Of a DNA stretch of 42,447 nucleotides, positions 1 to 7,557 are shown one piece after another. The position numbers were made by a program, and so were the translations under genes. The DNA is taken from positions 1 to 42,447 of the forward strand of contig JAIRWK010000131.1 in NCBI GenBank assembly GCA_031268995.1, read 5' to 3'. This stretch comes from Planctomycetaceae bacterium (GTDB taxonomy: Bacteria > Planctomycetota > Planctomycetia > Pirellulales > Thermoguttaceae). The notes beneath the pieces are model-generated. The model made no database searches. It saw only the letters and a program-made list of their open reading frames with translations, and was not told the origin of the DNA. Each line of letters opens with the position of its first letter. Position 1 is the stretch's first letter.

Positions 1-546
1 AGTTTACCAGGCACATGTTTCGTTTTTTTATAGACAAAATCAAGACGATGAAGCAGAGCTTTCACGCCGCTGGGTTGGAATTCAACTCCAAAAGTTTTTT
101 TAATATAATGACGAATTTCGCGACTGCTCAAATAGACGTTAGCGTCAAGATGCCGCGAAAGTGCTATTTCTTGTTTGGCGGTCAACATCGGTTGACGACC
201 AACATAATTAAACTCAAGGTAGGTTCTAAAAACATCTCCTCAATGTCGGTAAGTCCTTATTTTTTCAATGGTAAAATCGTTGAATATTGGGGTTTTTAGA
301 AATTCCCTCAAGAAGTTCCTCATTAAACTCAAGAAGTTTCTCCTCGCCGCCTTGAACATATTTGTCAAAATAACTGCGAACCGTGTTTTCGTCAAGTACA
401 AGTATCTCAGCAACCGTTGAAACAGACCGACCGCTACCAAGCGACATGACAGCTTTCACGCGGTCGGCTTGTTTACGATCACGTAGCGTTCGGTGCAATA
501 CCTTCAATAGGGCAATCTGCTGCGATGATAATTGATAATTTTCCAC
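1..546 (-). pseudogene. IS630-type transposase, N-terminal part, interrupted and cut by window edge
   Basis: Read on the minus strand from a GTG at 546, the first 70 or so residues form the helix-turn-helix start typical of IS630-family transposases (LRDRKQADRVKAVMSLG, then VSTVAEILVLDENTVRSYFDKY). This reading stops at 265. The family sequence resumes in another frame from about 221 down to 1, with YLEFNYVGRQPMLTAKQ, SSREIRHYIKKTFGVEF and LHRLDFVYKKTKHVPGK. The word LEFN occurs on both sides of the break, so roughly 100 bp, including stop codons, appears inserted between two GAGTTTAAT copies. The DDE catalytic part would lie beyond base 1 and cannot be judged. As seen the gene cannot make one continuous protein. 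A programmed frameshift is unlikely because of the inserted length. Confidence 0.8.
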
Positions 547-559
547 AAAATTATTCCCC

Positions 560-662
560 TACACTCAAGCTGTTTTGAAATTCCCGAAGCTGAACACGCA
601 AGCGCAACAACATGAAGCGGTTGCTCAAGAGCGAAGCCTATCGCCTTACCGGCTACAGTATA
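560..662. repeat. Family A element, copy 1
   Basis: Begins TACACTCAAGCTG and ends CCGGCTACAGTATA, with the inner GAAGCTGAACACGCAAGCG and GAAGCGGTTG blocks shared by all family A copies. Its end lies 13 bp from the GTG of the broken transposase and the element points away from it. Confidence 0.8.
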
Positions 663-740
663 ACAGGGTGATCTACGAAGTATAACAATTTTATAATTTC
701 AAAGCAAGGAAAGCAAGAGGAATTTCATAGTAGCCACAGA

Positions 741-864
741 TATACTCGGGCTGTTTTGAAATTCCTGAAGCTGCGGTAAACCTGCAACGCAGAGCGTTAG
801 GCAAACGCAACAACGTGAAGCGGTTGTTCAAGGGCGAAGCATATCACCCTACCGGCTACGGTAA
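741..864. repeat. Family A element, copy 2 (long variant)
   Basis: Same ends as other A copies, but carries the long internal variant GGTAAACCTGCAACGC followed by AGAGCGTTAGGCAAACGC in place of the shorter GAACACGCAAGCGC block. The right end is degraded (GGTAAT). The bases between this copy and copy 1 (663-740) show nothing recognisable. Confidence 0.75.
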
Positions 865-953
865 TAACGCAGATTCTTTGAAGATATTCGCAGATCAGAT
901 TTTATTTTCTGATCTTGCGAATATTTCTTTCAAATCTGCGTCGTCTGCGTGCT
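865..953. repeat. Family D palindromic repeat, copy 1
   Basis: Left arm AACGCAGATTCTTTG plus GATATTCGCAGATCAG, right arm CTGATCTTGCGAATAT plus AAATCTGCGTCGTCTGCG. The arms are inverted copies and could fold as one long hairpin. The element sits directly downstream of nadK, which ends at 975 on the minus strand. Confidence 0.75.
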
Positions 954-974
954 GAATTCGAATAAAACCAATTT

Positions 975-1808
975 TTAGAAATTCTCTAAATCTAAATTTC
1001 CTCTCCAACCTAATTTATTTCTCAATGTTTTGTAGTAATTATTTCCTGTATTTATGGTTTTGAAGGTGAAGGGTGTTTTTGTTATTTGGACGCAGTCATC
1101 AGGTTCAACTTTTGCGGTTTCAATGCCGTCGAGAATCAATATTCCCTTCTGATGCGGATGTATCTCAAAAATACGTTCCGGCGAATCGACAAGTGGACGA
1201 TTGCTAAGTGTATGCGGACTAATTGGTGAAATAACTATTGCGTCAATATCGTTGCGCAAAATCGGACCGCCCGCCGAAAGACTATGAGCGGTTGATCCGA
1301 CCGGCGTGCTCAAAATCAAACCATCACAACGATACGTCGTTACTAAATCACCGTCAATATGTAAACCAAGATTGATTATACGTGAAACCGTTTCGCCTTG
1401 AACTAGAATTTCGTTTAAAACTATCCCCGACGTTTCTGGCGTTGTTGCCCCGCTTCTGAACAACTTGCAATCAAGAAGCAAATGCTCAATAATCGGCAAT
1501 TGCAATAAATCAGGACGCGATAACAACGGCACAAGCTCATTTGCCCTAACAGCGGAAAGAAAACTAAGCGTGCCAAGATGAACAGCAATAACAGGTATTT
1601 GATTTTTTCCCATTTGGTTTACAGCGTGCAAAACAGACCCGTCGCCGCCAAACACAATCACAATATCCGCATGAAGTTGCGATATATCCTCTTGACCATA
1701 AAAATCCGCCGCAACAACCTCACAATACCGCTCTATCTCAGGACGCAACAACGCCGCCGCCGCCAACACACCTTCACGCCTGCCATTGCCAAGTAATATT
1801 ATTTTCAT
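975..1808 (-). CDS. nadK: NAD kinase
   Basis: ATP-dependent NAD kinase (PpnK family), which phosphorylates NAD+ to NADP+ in the cytoplasm. At 277 residues it has normal bacterial length. The hallmark GGDGS lies at residues 54-58 (VIVFGGDGSVLHA), the conserved LNE at 131-133, and the region DGLILSTPVGSTAHSLSAGG at about 162-181 matches the NAD-binding signature that ends in AGGP. The start is the ATG at 1808. No Shine-Dalgarno site is seen, but TATAAA lies about 18 bp upstream, so the transcript may have a very short leader. The gene stands alone between repeat clusters. Function is confident; regulation is not visible. Confidence 0.95.
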   Translation of the reverse strand: MKIILLGNGRREGVLAAAALLRPEIERYCEVVAADFYGQEDISQLHADIVIVFGGDGSVLHAVNQMGKNQIPVIAVHLGTLSFLSAVRANELVPLLSRPDLLQLPIIEHLLLDCKLFRSGATTPETSGIVLNEILVQGETVSRIINLGLHIDGDLVTTYRCDGLILSTPVGSTAHSLSAGGPILRNDIDAIVISPISPHTLSNRPLVDSPERIFEIHPHQKGILILDGIETAKVEPDDCVQITKTPFTFKTINTGNNYYKTLRNKLGWRGNLDLENF

Positions 1809-1880
1809 CTTAAATTCAATTTATTTATAGGGAGGATCCAAAAATTCTTCCTAGACCTGTAAGGGCGTGATGTTTTCTCC

Positions 1881-2054
1881 GTCCCGTTAGGGAAGAAGTG
1901 TTGGTAGAAAACGAGGGATCAAAAAACGCCATCCCGTTGGGGACGGAATGTGATGACTTTTCAAACGGGTTAAATAGCAATCACATTGCGTCCAACGCGG
2001 GACGCGAAATATTTTTGACACTGTTTTCTACCAACATATTGTCCCTAACGGGAC
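1881..2054. repeat. Large imperfect hairpin, family F
   Basis: Outer arms at 1881-1912 and 2023-2054: GTCCCGTTAGGGA and TGTTGGTAGAAAAC on the left, and their inverse GTTTTCTACCAACA and TGTCCCTAACGGGAC on the right. A second inverted pair lies inside: CCCGTTGGGGACGGAATG with GTGAT near 1933-1955, and ATCACATTGCGTCCAACG near 1979-1996. The whole 174 bp could fold as one long interrupted hairpin. CCCGTTAGGGAC-type words recur near 12968 and 31315. Confidence 0.7.
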
Positions 2055-2072
2055 AGGATCGCCAGCTACTTG

Positions 2073-2171
2073 TATACTGAAGCTAATTTAAAATTCCTGA
2101 AGCTGAACAACCACTCCACGTTGTTGCGCTTGCGTGTTCAGCTGCGGGAATTTTAAAACAGATTGAGTATA
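2073..2171. repeat. Family A element, copy 3
   Basis: Runs from TATACTGAAGCTAATTTAA to AAACAGATTGAGTATA. It carries CACGTTGTTGCGCTTGCG and GTGTTCAGCTGCGGG. Both ends look like the CAAGCTG-type end, so this copy appears rearranged into an inverted form. Confidence 0.7.
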
Positions 2172-2198
2172 AGATTTTATATCGGCTTTGGCGTACAT

Positions 2199-3467
2199 TT
2201 ACCATTTTTTGGCGATCCCCATTAAAATTTCATTGCCGGAGGTTTCGTTTGTTACGGTTCCGGTTAGTGAATTTGATGAGAAGTTACCGGTTGTTTTTCC
2301 TTTGAATCCGTGTGCGTATGTGATTGAAAATTCTAGGTTGCGGACGATTTCGTAGGTTGCGCCGACGCTGACTGTGTGTTGTATCGTCAACGGTGCGGCA
2401 ACATTTAGGAATGAACTGCGGCTTGGGATTGGGTTTTCATTCCAACAGTAACCGAATCTGACCGTCAATTTGTCACTCCATCTTTTTTGTACACCTATCG
2501 CAATTGACCAGATACTTTCCCAATCAAGACCACCAACAAACGGAACACCGCCTTTGAATATTACACCCTTATCGAATCCGGGTGTCGAACTGTAGTCAAA
2601 GTATCGGAAGTCAACGCCGATTATTGTATCTTTGAATCCGTCATAAGAAAGTCCCATCGATAACGTCAATGGCAGATCAAAATCAAACGAACCACTATGA
2701 GCTACAGACGGATTTGATGGTGCGCCGACGGTTTTTCCTTCGTATTGTAGGTTTTCGTACCAAACGGGAGATTTGAACATGAAGCCGATTTTGTAATGAT
2801 TTTTGAAGTCGTAAAATGTACCGATTTGGAATCCGCCGCCCCAAGCATATCGTGTGCCGTAGTTGTGTAATTCGCTGCCGGGTACCAGAGATTGACCGAG
2901 TTGCATTGGGTTTATTGACAATGACGCGAGGTTGATTAGCGGTGATACGCCGACGGACAATTGGTTTGTAACTTGGTATGAGAGGGTTGGTGTGAGTTGA
3001 AAGATGACGACTTGTGAAGATTTGGCGTAGTTTGCGAGGATTGGGTTTGTACCTGCGGCGTAAAGTGATGCGGCACCGCCAACAGCTGAAACACCCAGCC
3101 CAAATGTTACCGGAGATTTAGGACAACGCCGCCAAACAAATGCCATGTTCGGATTTGGAATAACGCCTGCTTCGCCTTTAGTTGAGCCGGAAATACCCGC
3201 AATTGACGAGCTGACTCGCGTATTGGGAATAACCAAACCCAACCCGAATGACAATTCGCTTTTTTTGAGTGCGGAAATTGACGCGGGATTCCAATTCAAC
3301 GCGCCGGCAGCGTCAAGCGGCGTACCGGTTGCAACTCCCGACATGGAAGTATTCACCGCGCCCGCTCCTCGCAACATCACACCTTGCGCCCGCAACGGCG
3401 CATTTGCCGAAAAATTTATCGACACAATCACAAAAATTATTACGAACGTTTTAATCGAATTTTTCAT
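2199..3467 (-). CDS. FadL/OmpP1-type outer membrane beta-barrel protein
   Basis: A 422-residue predicted outer-membrane protein of the FadL/toluene-transporter type (PF03349-like), a family that takes up hydrophobic compounds. It has a signal peptide (MKNSIKTFVIIFVIVSINF, then a likely SANA-PLRAQG cleavage region) and the typical N-terminal layout in which GAGAVNTSMSGVATGTPLDA is followed by LNWNPASIS. The rest alternates short beta strands, with many G-F/Y-x pairs, and ends in a strand closing with KKW. The start is the ATG at 3467, preceded by GGAG four bases upstream; a TTG nine bases earlier is less likely. The substrate cannot be inferred. It stands alone, with a family C repeat just upstream. 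Confidence 0.85.
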   Translation of the reverse strand: MKNSIKTFVIIFVIVSINFSANAPLRAQGVMLRGAGAVNTSMSGVATGTPLDAAGALNWNPASISALKKSELSFGLGLVIPNTRVSSSIAGISGSTKGEAGVIPNPNMAFVWRRCPKSPVTFGLGVSAVGGAASLYAAGTNPILANYAKSSQVVIFQLTPTLSYQVTNQLSVGVSPLINLASLSINPMQLGQSLVPGSELHNYGTRYAWGGGFQIGTFYDFKNHYKIGFMFKSPVWYENLQYEGKTVGAPSNPSVAHSGSFDFDLPLTLSMGLSYDGFKDTIIGVDFRYFDYSSTPGFDKGVIFKGGVPFVGGLDWESIWSIAIGVQKRWSDKLTVRFGYCWNENPIPSRSSFLNVAAPLTIQHTVSVGATYEIVRNLEFSITYAHGFKGKTTGNFSSNSLTGTVTNETSGNEILMGIAKKW

Positions 3468-3499
3468 AATCTCCAATCTCTATATTTCTAATTTGACAT

Positions 3500-3662
3500 G
3501 TAACTATTCGGTTGTTTTAAATAACCACAGAGGACACAAAGAACACAGAGGTGAATTTTTAAATACGAAAATAGACGAAAAGTTGAAAATGAAATTTTCG
3601 TCTATTTCGTATTCAAAAATTTTATCTCTGTGGTTGACAAAAATTCTGTCGTCTGAATAGTT
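3500..3662. repeat. Family C palindromic repeat, copy 1
   Basis: Starts GTAACTATTCGGTTG and ends GTCTGAATAGTTC, an inverted pair. The interior has AACCACAGAGGACACAAAG on the left and TTATCTCTGTGGTTGAC on the right. The left arm repeats CACAGAG-like words at about 10-bp spacing. Confidence 0.75.
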
Positions 3663-3959
3663 CCTTTAATATTTATGCCAAACCGGTACACTGCGGCAGG
3701 CTTCGGTATGTTTTTTCGGCAAGACCACCAACAACTATTTTCACCGATTCGCCAATAAAACAATTACTCAAAAATCCCAACAACAAATTCAGAAAGATCG
3801 TGATATTCAGGATAACTCACGTTATACCGTAACCTCACCCAAAATATCACCGCATATTTTGAAAAAAAATTACCTGTGAGCTGTTATGGTTTTATAGATA
3901 ATTTTTGGGCGGTGTTGGGATAAACGGGAAAATTTTTGACAATAAGCGATACTTTCCGG
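3663..3959. other. Intergenic stretch without recognisable gene
   Basis: About 300 bp with no convincing ORF. A degraded scrap of family A-like sequence (ACCGGTACACTGCGG, GGCTTCGGTATG) lies near 3683-3712. The rest is AT-rich, and I see nothing assignable until the promoter-like pair at 3960. Confidence 0.4.
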
Positions 3960-3988
3960 TTGTGCAGTACGTTAAAATAGGCTACAAT
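3960..3988 (+). promoter_or_regulatory. Candidate sigma-70 type promoter
   Basis: TTGTGC (3960-3965), a 17-bp spacer, then TACAAT (3983-3988). Transcription would begin near 3995 and give a leader of about 190 nt before the ATG at 4185. Confidence 0.5.
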
Positions 3989-4019
3989 CGCGCCGTTTGA
4001 GGTCGAATGATAAACTTCA

Positions 4020-4166
4020 ACGGTTACGCGGTTCATAACCGTAGAGGGAAACCTTTACGGTTATCCTTAAAAAATCGTCCCGATGATTTCATTGGTTGGA
4101 AGACGAATGAAATTTCGTGGGCGATTACCATTTTTGAAAACTAATTTTGGGATGCTGTCCCGAAAA
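4020..4166 (+). promoter_or_regulatory. Structured 5' leader with mutually exclusive hairpins
   Basis: TAACCGTA (4036-4043) can pair upstream with ACGGTTA (4020-4026) or downstream with TACGGTTA (4056-4063, 8 perfect pairs). The two folds exclude each other. Next comes ATTTCATT (4086-4093) pairing with AATGAAAT (4106-4113), then a GGGA/TCCC hairpin with flanking T and A runs (4145-4166). The start codon follows 19 bp later. The layout is that of an attenuator or ligand-sensing leader, but it matches no riboswitch class I know. Confidence 0.4.
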
Positions 4167-4184
4167 AATGAAAGTGAGGATAAA

Positions 4185-5876
4185 ATGACAAATAACAAAT
4201 TACAAAAAATGATTCGTATAATTTCCTTGACAATTTTTGTTACAATAATTTGTCTTTGCCTTGTATCAGCAATTCAAGCACAGGGCAAAAGGGAAACATT
4301 TAAACGAAATCCTGCAAACCCGACCCGTCAAAGACCGCAACAATTGCCCCAACGAGCAACCCTGCAACAACCCAGACGTAATCCGCCGCAAGTTGCAACG
4401 CCGCGCCGAAACGAACCGACAAGATCAACATCAATGCCAACAACAAGATCAAGACCGGTACAAACGCAACAACAAACTCCAATTGCAACATTAACCTCAA
4501 CATCAGCTTCAACTCCAAGAACTTCAAAAATCATTACTTCAGAAGCAACCGTACCAAAGAAATCCAGTCGTGAGTCTGTTGTTACCGCGAGCAAAAAATC
4601 TGAAGCCAACACGGTTAGAACACCGAAGAGATCCGATGCACAGTTGCCGATATTTCGCCGAAGTAACCAATCAATAACTGCTGCGGGCAAAGTTACAACT
4701 AAACCTGCACCGCGTCGAGAATCTCCTGCAAACGCAGCAGCTTCAACAACTCCAACTCAAACCTCGACTCAAACAGCGGAAAAATCAACCGCAACAAATA
4801 CGCCCAAAGCCGCGCCGCCTGTTGCGGCGAAGGTTGAAAATCGAACGAGCCGTGTTTCGGACTTATTGCGGCAACCAAACGCTTATTTGCGAAATGCGAG
4901 ACAGAGAAGAGTTGATGGCAGGTTATCGAATTCGGGGCGGGCGGATGGTTCGCGTTTGCCGAAACGCAATGAGGAAATTGCCCGATCTGTAATGAGATCA
5001 AATCAGCAAAAATCGCAATCGTACCGACACCAACCTTCGCCCACAACAATTAAAAACGTCCGCAAAAATTTTCACGGCTACAATCATTATTGGACGAATG
5101 ACTGGTACAGACATCATCCGACATCTTGGCATCCGGCTACGATACCAGATCGCAAGTGGTGGTATCGTCCGTATTGGCGGGATACGTGTGATTGGTTTGA
5201 CGCGGCTTTTTTTGCTGGTTTTTTATGGCGCGGGGCGTTGAATACGTATAATTATCACCCGTACTACTACGGTAATAATATAATTTACAGCGGAGATATG
5301 GTTTATGTTAATGGTGTTCCGTATGTGAGTTCGGCGGAATATTATCGGCAAGCGTTGGAATTATCGAGAACAGCGGATGCGTTGGTGAAGGCGGAAAATG
5401 TTCCGCAAGTTATCGTCGTAAACCAACCCGCTAACGAACAACAAAATCAACCGCCGCAAATTGATGAGGCTTGGATGCCAATGGGTACGTTTGCGTTTCT
5501 TGAATTGGGGAATGAAAATGAGAACATAAACTTGATCGCAAATGAAAACAATAAACCAAACGTTTCACAAATGGTATTGCAAATCGCTACGAATAAAATG
5601 GGACAAATTCGCGGTAATTTTGTAGATGAAAAAAATAATTCCATCAGACAAATGATTGGTGCGGTTGACCCAAAAACGCAACGTGTTGCGCTGCGGTTTG
5701 TGGATAATGACAAGGAAGTTTGGGAATGTGGTTTGTGGAATTTAACGCAAGACACGTTGCCGGTTTTGATTCATCTTGACGAAACGAAAGTTGAGCAAAA
5801 AACGTTGGTTCGGCTTGTGAACGATGTCGAATCGGAAACCGATTTGAATGAAAACGAAATAGAACTCGCGCCTTGA
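4185..5876 (+). CDS. Secreted low-complexity protein with His/Trp/Tyr-rich middle
   Basis: 563 residues from the ATG at 4185, which follows GTGAGGATAAA. An earlier in-frame start at 4083 would bury the signal peptide, so it is not chosen. The signal peptide (about residues 1-28, ending SAIQAQG) is followed by about 250 residues very rich in T, Q, P, R, S and N, probably unstructured. Then comes an aromatic segment (YNHYWTNDWYRHH, WHPATIPDRKWWYRPYW, DTCDWFDAAFF, YNYHPYYYGN) resembling a planctomycete group loosely annotated as mu-protocadherin-like. The C-terminal 140 residues look like a small beta domain (MGTFAFLELGNENENINLI, ending LVRLVND). Export is likely; the role is unknown. The leader may be regulatory (see 4020-4166). 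Confidence 0.8.
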   Translation: MTNNKLQKMIRIISLTIFVTIICLCLVSAIQAQGKRETFKRNPANPTRQRPQQLPQRATLQQPRRNPPQVATPRRNEPTRSTSMPTTRSRPVQTQQQTPIATLTSTSASTPRTSKIITSEATVPKKSSRESVVTASKKSEANTVRTPKRSDAQLPIFRRSNQSITAAGKVTTKPAPRRESPANAAASTTPTQTSTQTAEKSTATNTPKAAPPVAAKVENRTSRVSDLLRQPNAYLRNARQRRVDGRLSNSGRADGSRLPKRNEEIARSVMRSNQQKSQSYRHQPSPTTIKNVRKNFHGYNHYWTNDWYRHHPTSWHPATIPDRKWWYRPYWRDTCDWFDAAFFAGFLWRGALNTYNYHPYYYGNNIIYSGDMVYVNGVPYVSSAEYYRQALELSRTADALVKAENVPQVIVVNQPANEQQNQPPQIDEAWMPMGTFAFLELGNENENINLIANENNKPNVSQMVLQIATNKMGQIRGNFVDEKNNSIRQMIGAVDPKTQRVALRFVDNDKEVWECGLWNLTQDTLPVLIHLDETKVEQKTLVRLVNDVESETDLNENEIELAP

Positions 5877-5907
5877 TAAATGTACGCATCCATAGAATAT
5901 AGAATTA

Positions 5908-5925
5908 TACCGGCTTCGGTATAGC
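5908..5925. repeat. Minimal family A remnant
   Basis: TATACCGGCTTCGGTATA is a perfect short palindrome (TATACCG, 4-base loop, CGGTATA). It looks like the two ends of a family A element with the interior deleted, joined directly to a family B copy. Confidence 0.6.
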
Positions 5926-6050
5926 AATTGTTTTTTAACGCGAAATACACGAAATTTCCGCGAAAGAACACGAAACTATTTTTCGCGAACTTTCGTGATC
6001 TTTCGCGTGTTTCGCGTTTAAAATCTGTTCTGTGAACGGTTACAAAAAAT
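5926..6050. repeat. Family B palindromic repeat, copy 1
   Basis: Left arm has CGCGAAATACACGAAATTT and CCGCGAAAGAACACGAAAC; right arm has TTCGCGAACTTTCGTGATC and TTTCGCGTGTTTCGCGTT. It ends TGTGAACGGTTAC. Each arm repeats a CGAAA word every 9-12 bp. It ends about 20 bp before the next gene. Confidence 0.8.
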
Positions 6051-6071
6051 TTAATCTACTAGAATTTTATA

Positions 6072-7454
6072 ATGAAAAAGAGAGAGACAAAAATATTTAC
6101 ATTTGTGAGGAAGGTTACGGTTTCCTTGTTATTGATATTTTTAACGTTTGTTTTTATTGGTGGTTTATCTGTTCCGAAGCCGATTCCTAGAGCGGTTGAT
6201 GCGGAGGGGTTGGTCAATACGGTTGAGGTGGTTCCGATTGAGTTGCATTCGGCGGGGATAGATTTCAAGGTTGATGGTGAAGTTATTCCGTTTAGGGTGA
6301 TAGATATTGTAACGGAAATTCAGGGGCGCGTTGTTTACAAGTCGGAGAATTGCAGGCTTGGGCGTTCTGTGCGCAAGGATGAAATTTTATTGCAAGTTGA
6401 TTCTACGGACTATCAACTTGAAACAGATCAATTGACCGAAACCGTTAAACAAGCCGATGTCAGTATTAGAGAAAATGAAATCCAACTCGAAAACACAAAA
6501 AAAGACCTCGAACTTGCCAAACAACAATTCGAACTGAAAAAACGCGACTACGACCGGACTGAATCGCTGGTTAAAACTTCCGCGAAAACTTACGCCGACC
6601 TTGATTCGGATCTGTCTCTTTTGCTCAACGCCAAAGATACTATACAAAAACTCGAAAACCAAATCCGAATCTACGAAACACAAACCGATAAACTAAAAAT
6701 CGTTTTGCAAAAAGAAAAAATAAACTTGCAAACCGCCAAACTAAATCTCGAAAGAACAAAAGTTAAATCACCAATTGACGGCGTAATTACCTCTGATTCT
6801 TTTGAAGTAAACACGTTCATCCAACGCGGTACAAGTATTGCTAAAGTGCTTGATCCGGATCAATTTGAAATTCAATGCAGTTTGTATATGAAGCAGATAC
6901 AATGGATTTGGTTATCGCGTTCAAAGGAGTTGCGATCTGACGGTTATGTTTTTGCGCCGACGGACGTTACTATTTTGTATGAAGCGGATGGCGAGAGATG
7001 GAGTTGGGATGGAGTTTTGCAAACGCTTGACGGCGGCGGAGTGGATGCCGTAACACGGATGATTCCTTGCAGAGTGAAAGTCAATAATCCAAAGTCCGTC
7101 CGTTTGTTGAGCCAAAACGCAAACCCTGATCAAAAACCGCCGACATTATTTTTTGGGATGTATGTATCGATAGTTGTGCATTCGAAGCCGGATGTTAAGT
7201 TGTACCGAATACCGGAAAAAGCACTTTTACCCGGAAATAAAATCTGGACGGCAACCGGCGGCAAGTTGCAAAAATATGATATTCGTGTTGCGGCGGTTAC
7301 GCCGGATGGAATTTTATTTTATGCCGAATCGAGATCGCCTGATGCCACTGATTGGGTAGTAGTTTCGCCGCTAGCCTCGCCAATAGAAGGCAGCAACGTA
7401 AACGTAATCCAAACAAAAAACTCTCAAGATACATTGTTGTCAAAAAGACAATAA
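6072..7454 (+). CDS. HlyD/RND-type periplasmic adaptor (membrane fusion) protein
   Basis: 460 residues. An N-terminal membrane anchor (about 12-34, VTVSLLLIFLTFVFIGGLSV) precedes a barrel-sandwich half (VDGEVIPFRVIDIVTEIQG, ILLQVDSTDYQLE). A long coiled-coil hairpin rich in K, Q and E follows (about 110-230), then the returning lipoyl half (LERTKVKSPIDGVITSDSF, FIQRGTSIAKVLD) and a beta-barrel domain. This matches adaptors that link an inner-membrane pump to an outer-membrane channel. No pump or TolC-like gene is adjacent, so the partner is unknown. The ATG at 6072 has no clear Shine-Dalgarno site. Class is well supported; substrate is not. Confidence 0.85.
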   Translation: MKKRETKIFTFVRKVTVSLLLIFLTFVFIGGLSVPKPIPRAVDAEGLVNTVEVVPIELHSAGIDFKVDGEVIPFRVIDIVTEIQGRVVYKSENCRLGRSVRKDEILLQVDSTDYQLETDQLTETVKQADVSIRENEIQLENTKKDLELAKQQFELKKRDYDRTESLVKTSAKTYADLDSDLSLLLNAKDTIQKLENQIRIYETQTDKLKIVLQKEKINLQTAKLNLERTKVKSPIDGVITSDSFEVNTFIQRGTSIAKVLDPDQFEIQCSLYMKQIQWIWLSRSKELRSDGYVFAPTDVTILYEADGERWSWDGVLQTLDGGGVDAVTRMIPCRVKVNNPKSVRLLSQNANPDQKPPTLFFGMYVSIVVHSKPDVKLYRIPEKALLPGNKIWTATGGKLQKYDIRVAAVTPDGILFYAESRSPDATDWVVVSPLASPIEGSNVNVIQTKNSQDTLLSKRQ

Positions 7455-7467
7455 AGAATCAAAATCA

Positions 7468-7549
7468 GCGAGCAGATAACGCAGATTTAGGTAAAGACAT
7501 TCGCAAGATCAGAGAATATTTTTCCCCAATCTGCGTTATCTGCGTGCTA
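7468..7549. repeat. Family D palindromic repeat, copy 2
   Basis: GCAGATAACGCAGATTTAGG and ATTCGCAAGATCAGAG on the left, AATCTGCGTTATCTGCG on the right. It lies between the convergent stop codons of the adaptor gene and the autotransporter, where it could act as a shared hairpin. Confidence 0.75.
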
Positions 7550-7557
7550 ATTCTCTA

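Noticed and set aside
3145-3660. Plus-strand reading opposite the FadL-type gene
   Set aside because: It is the shadow of the real gene and continues into a family C repeat.
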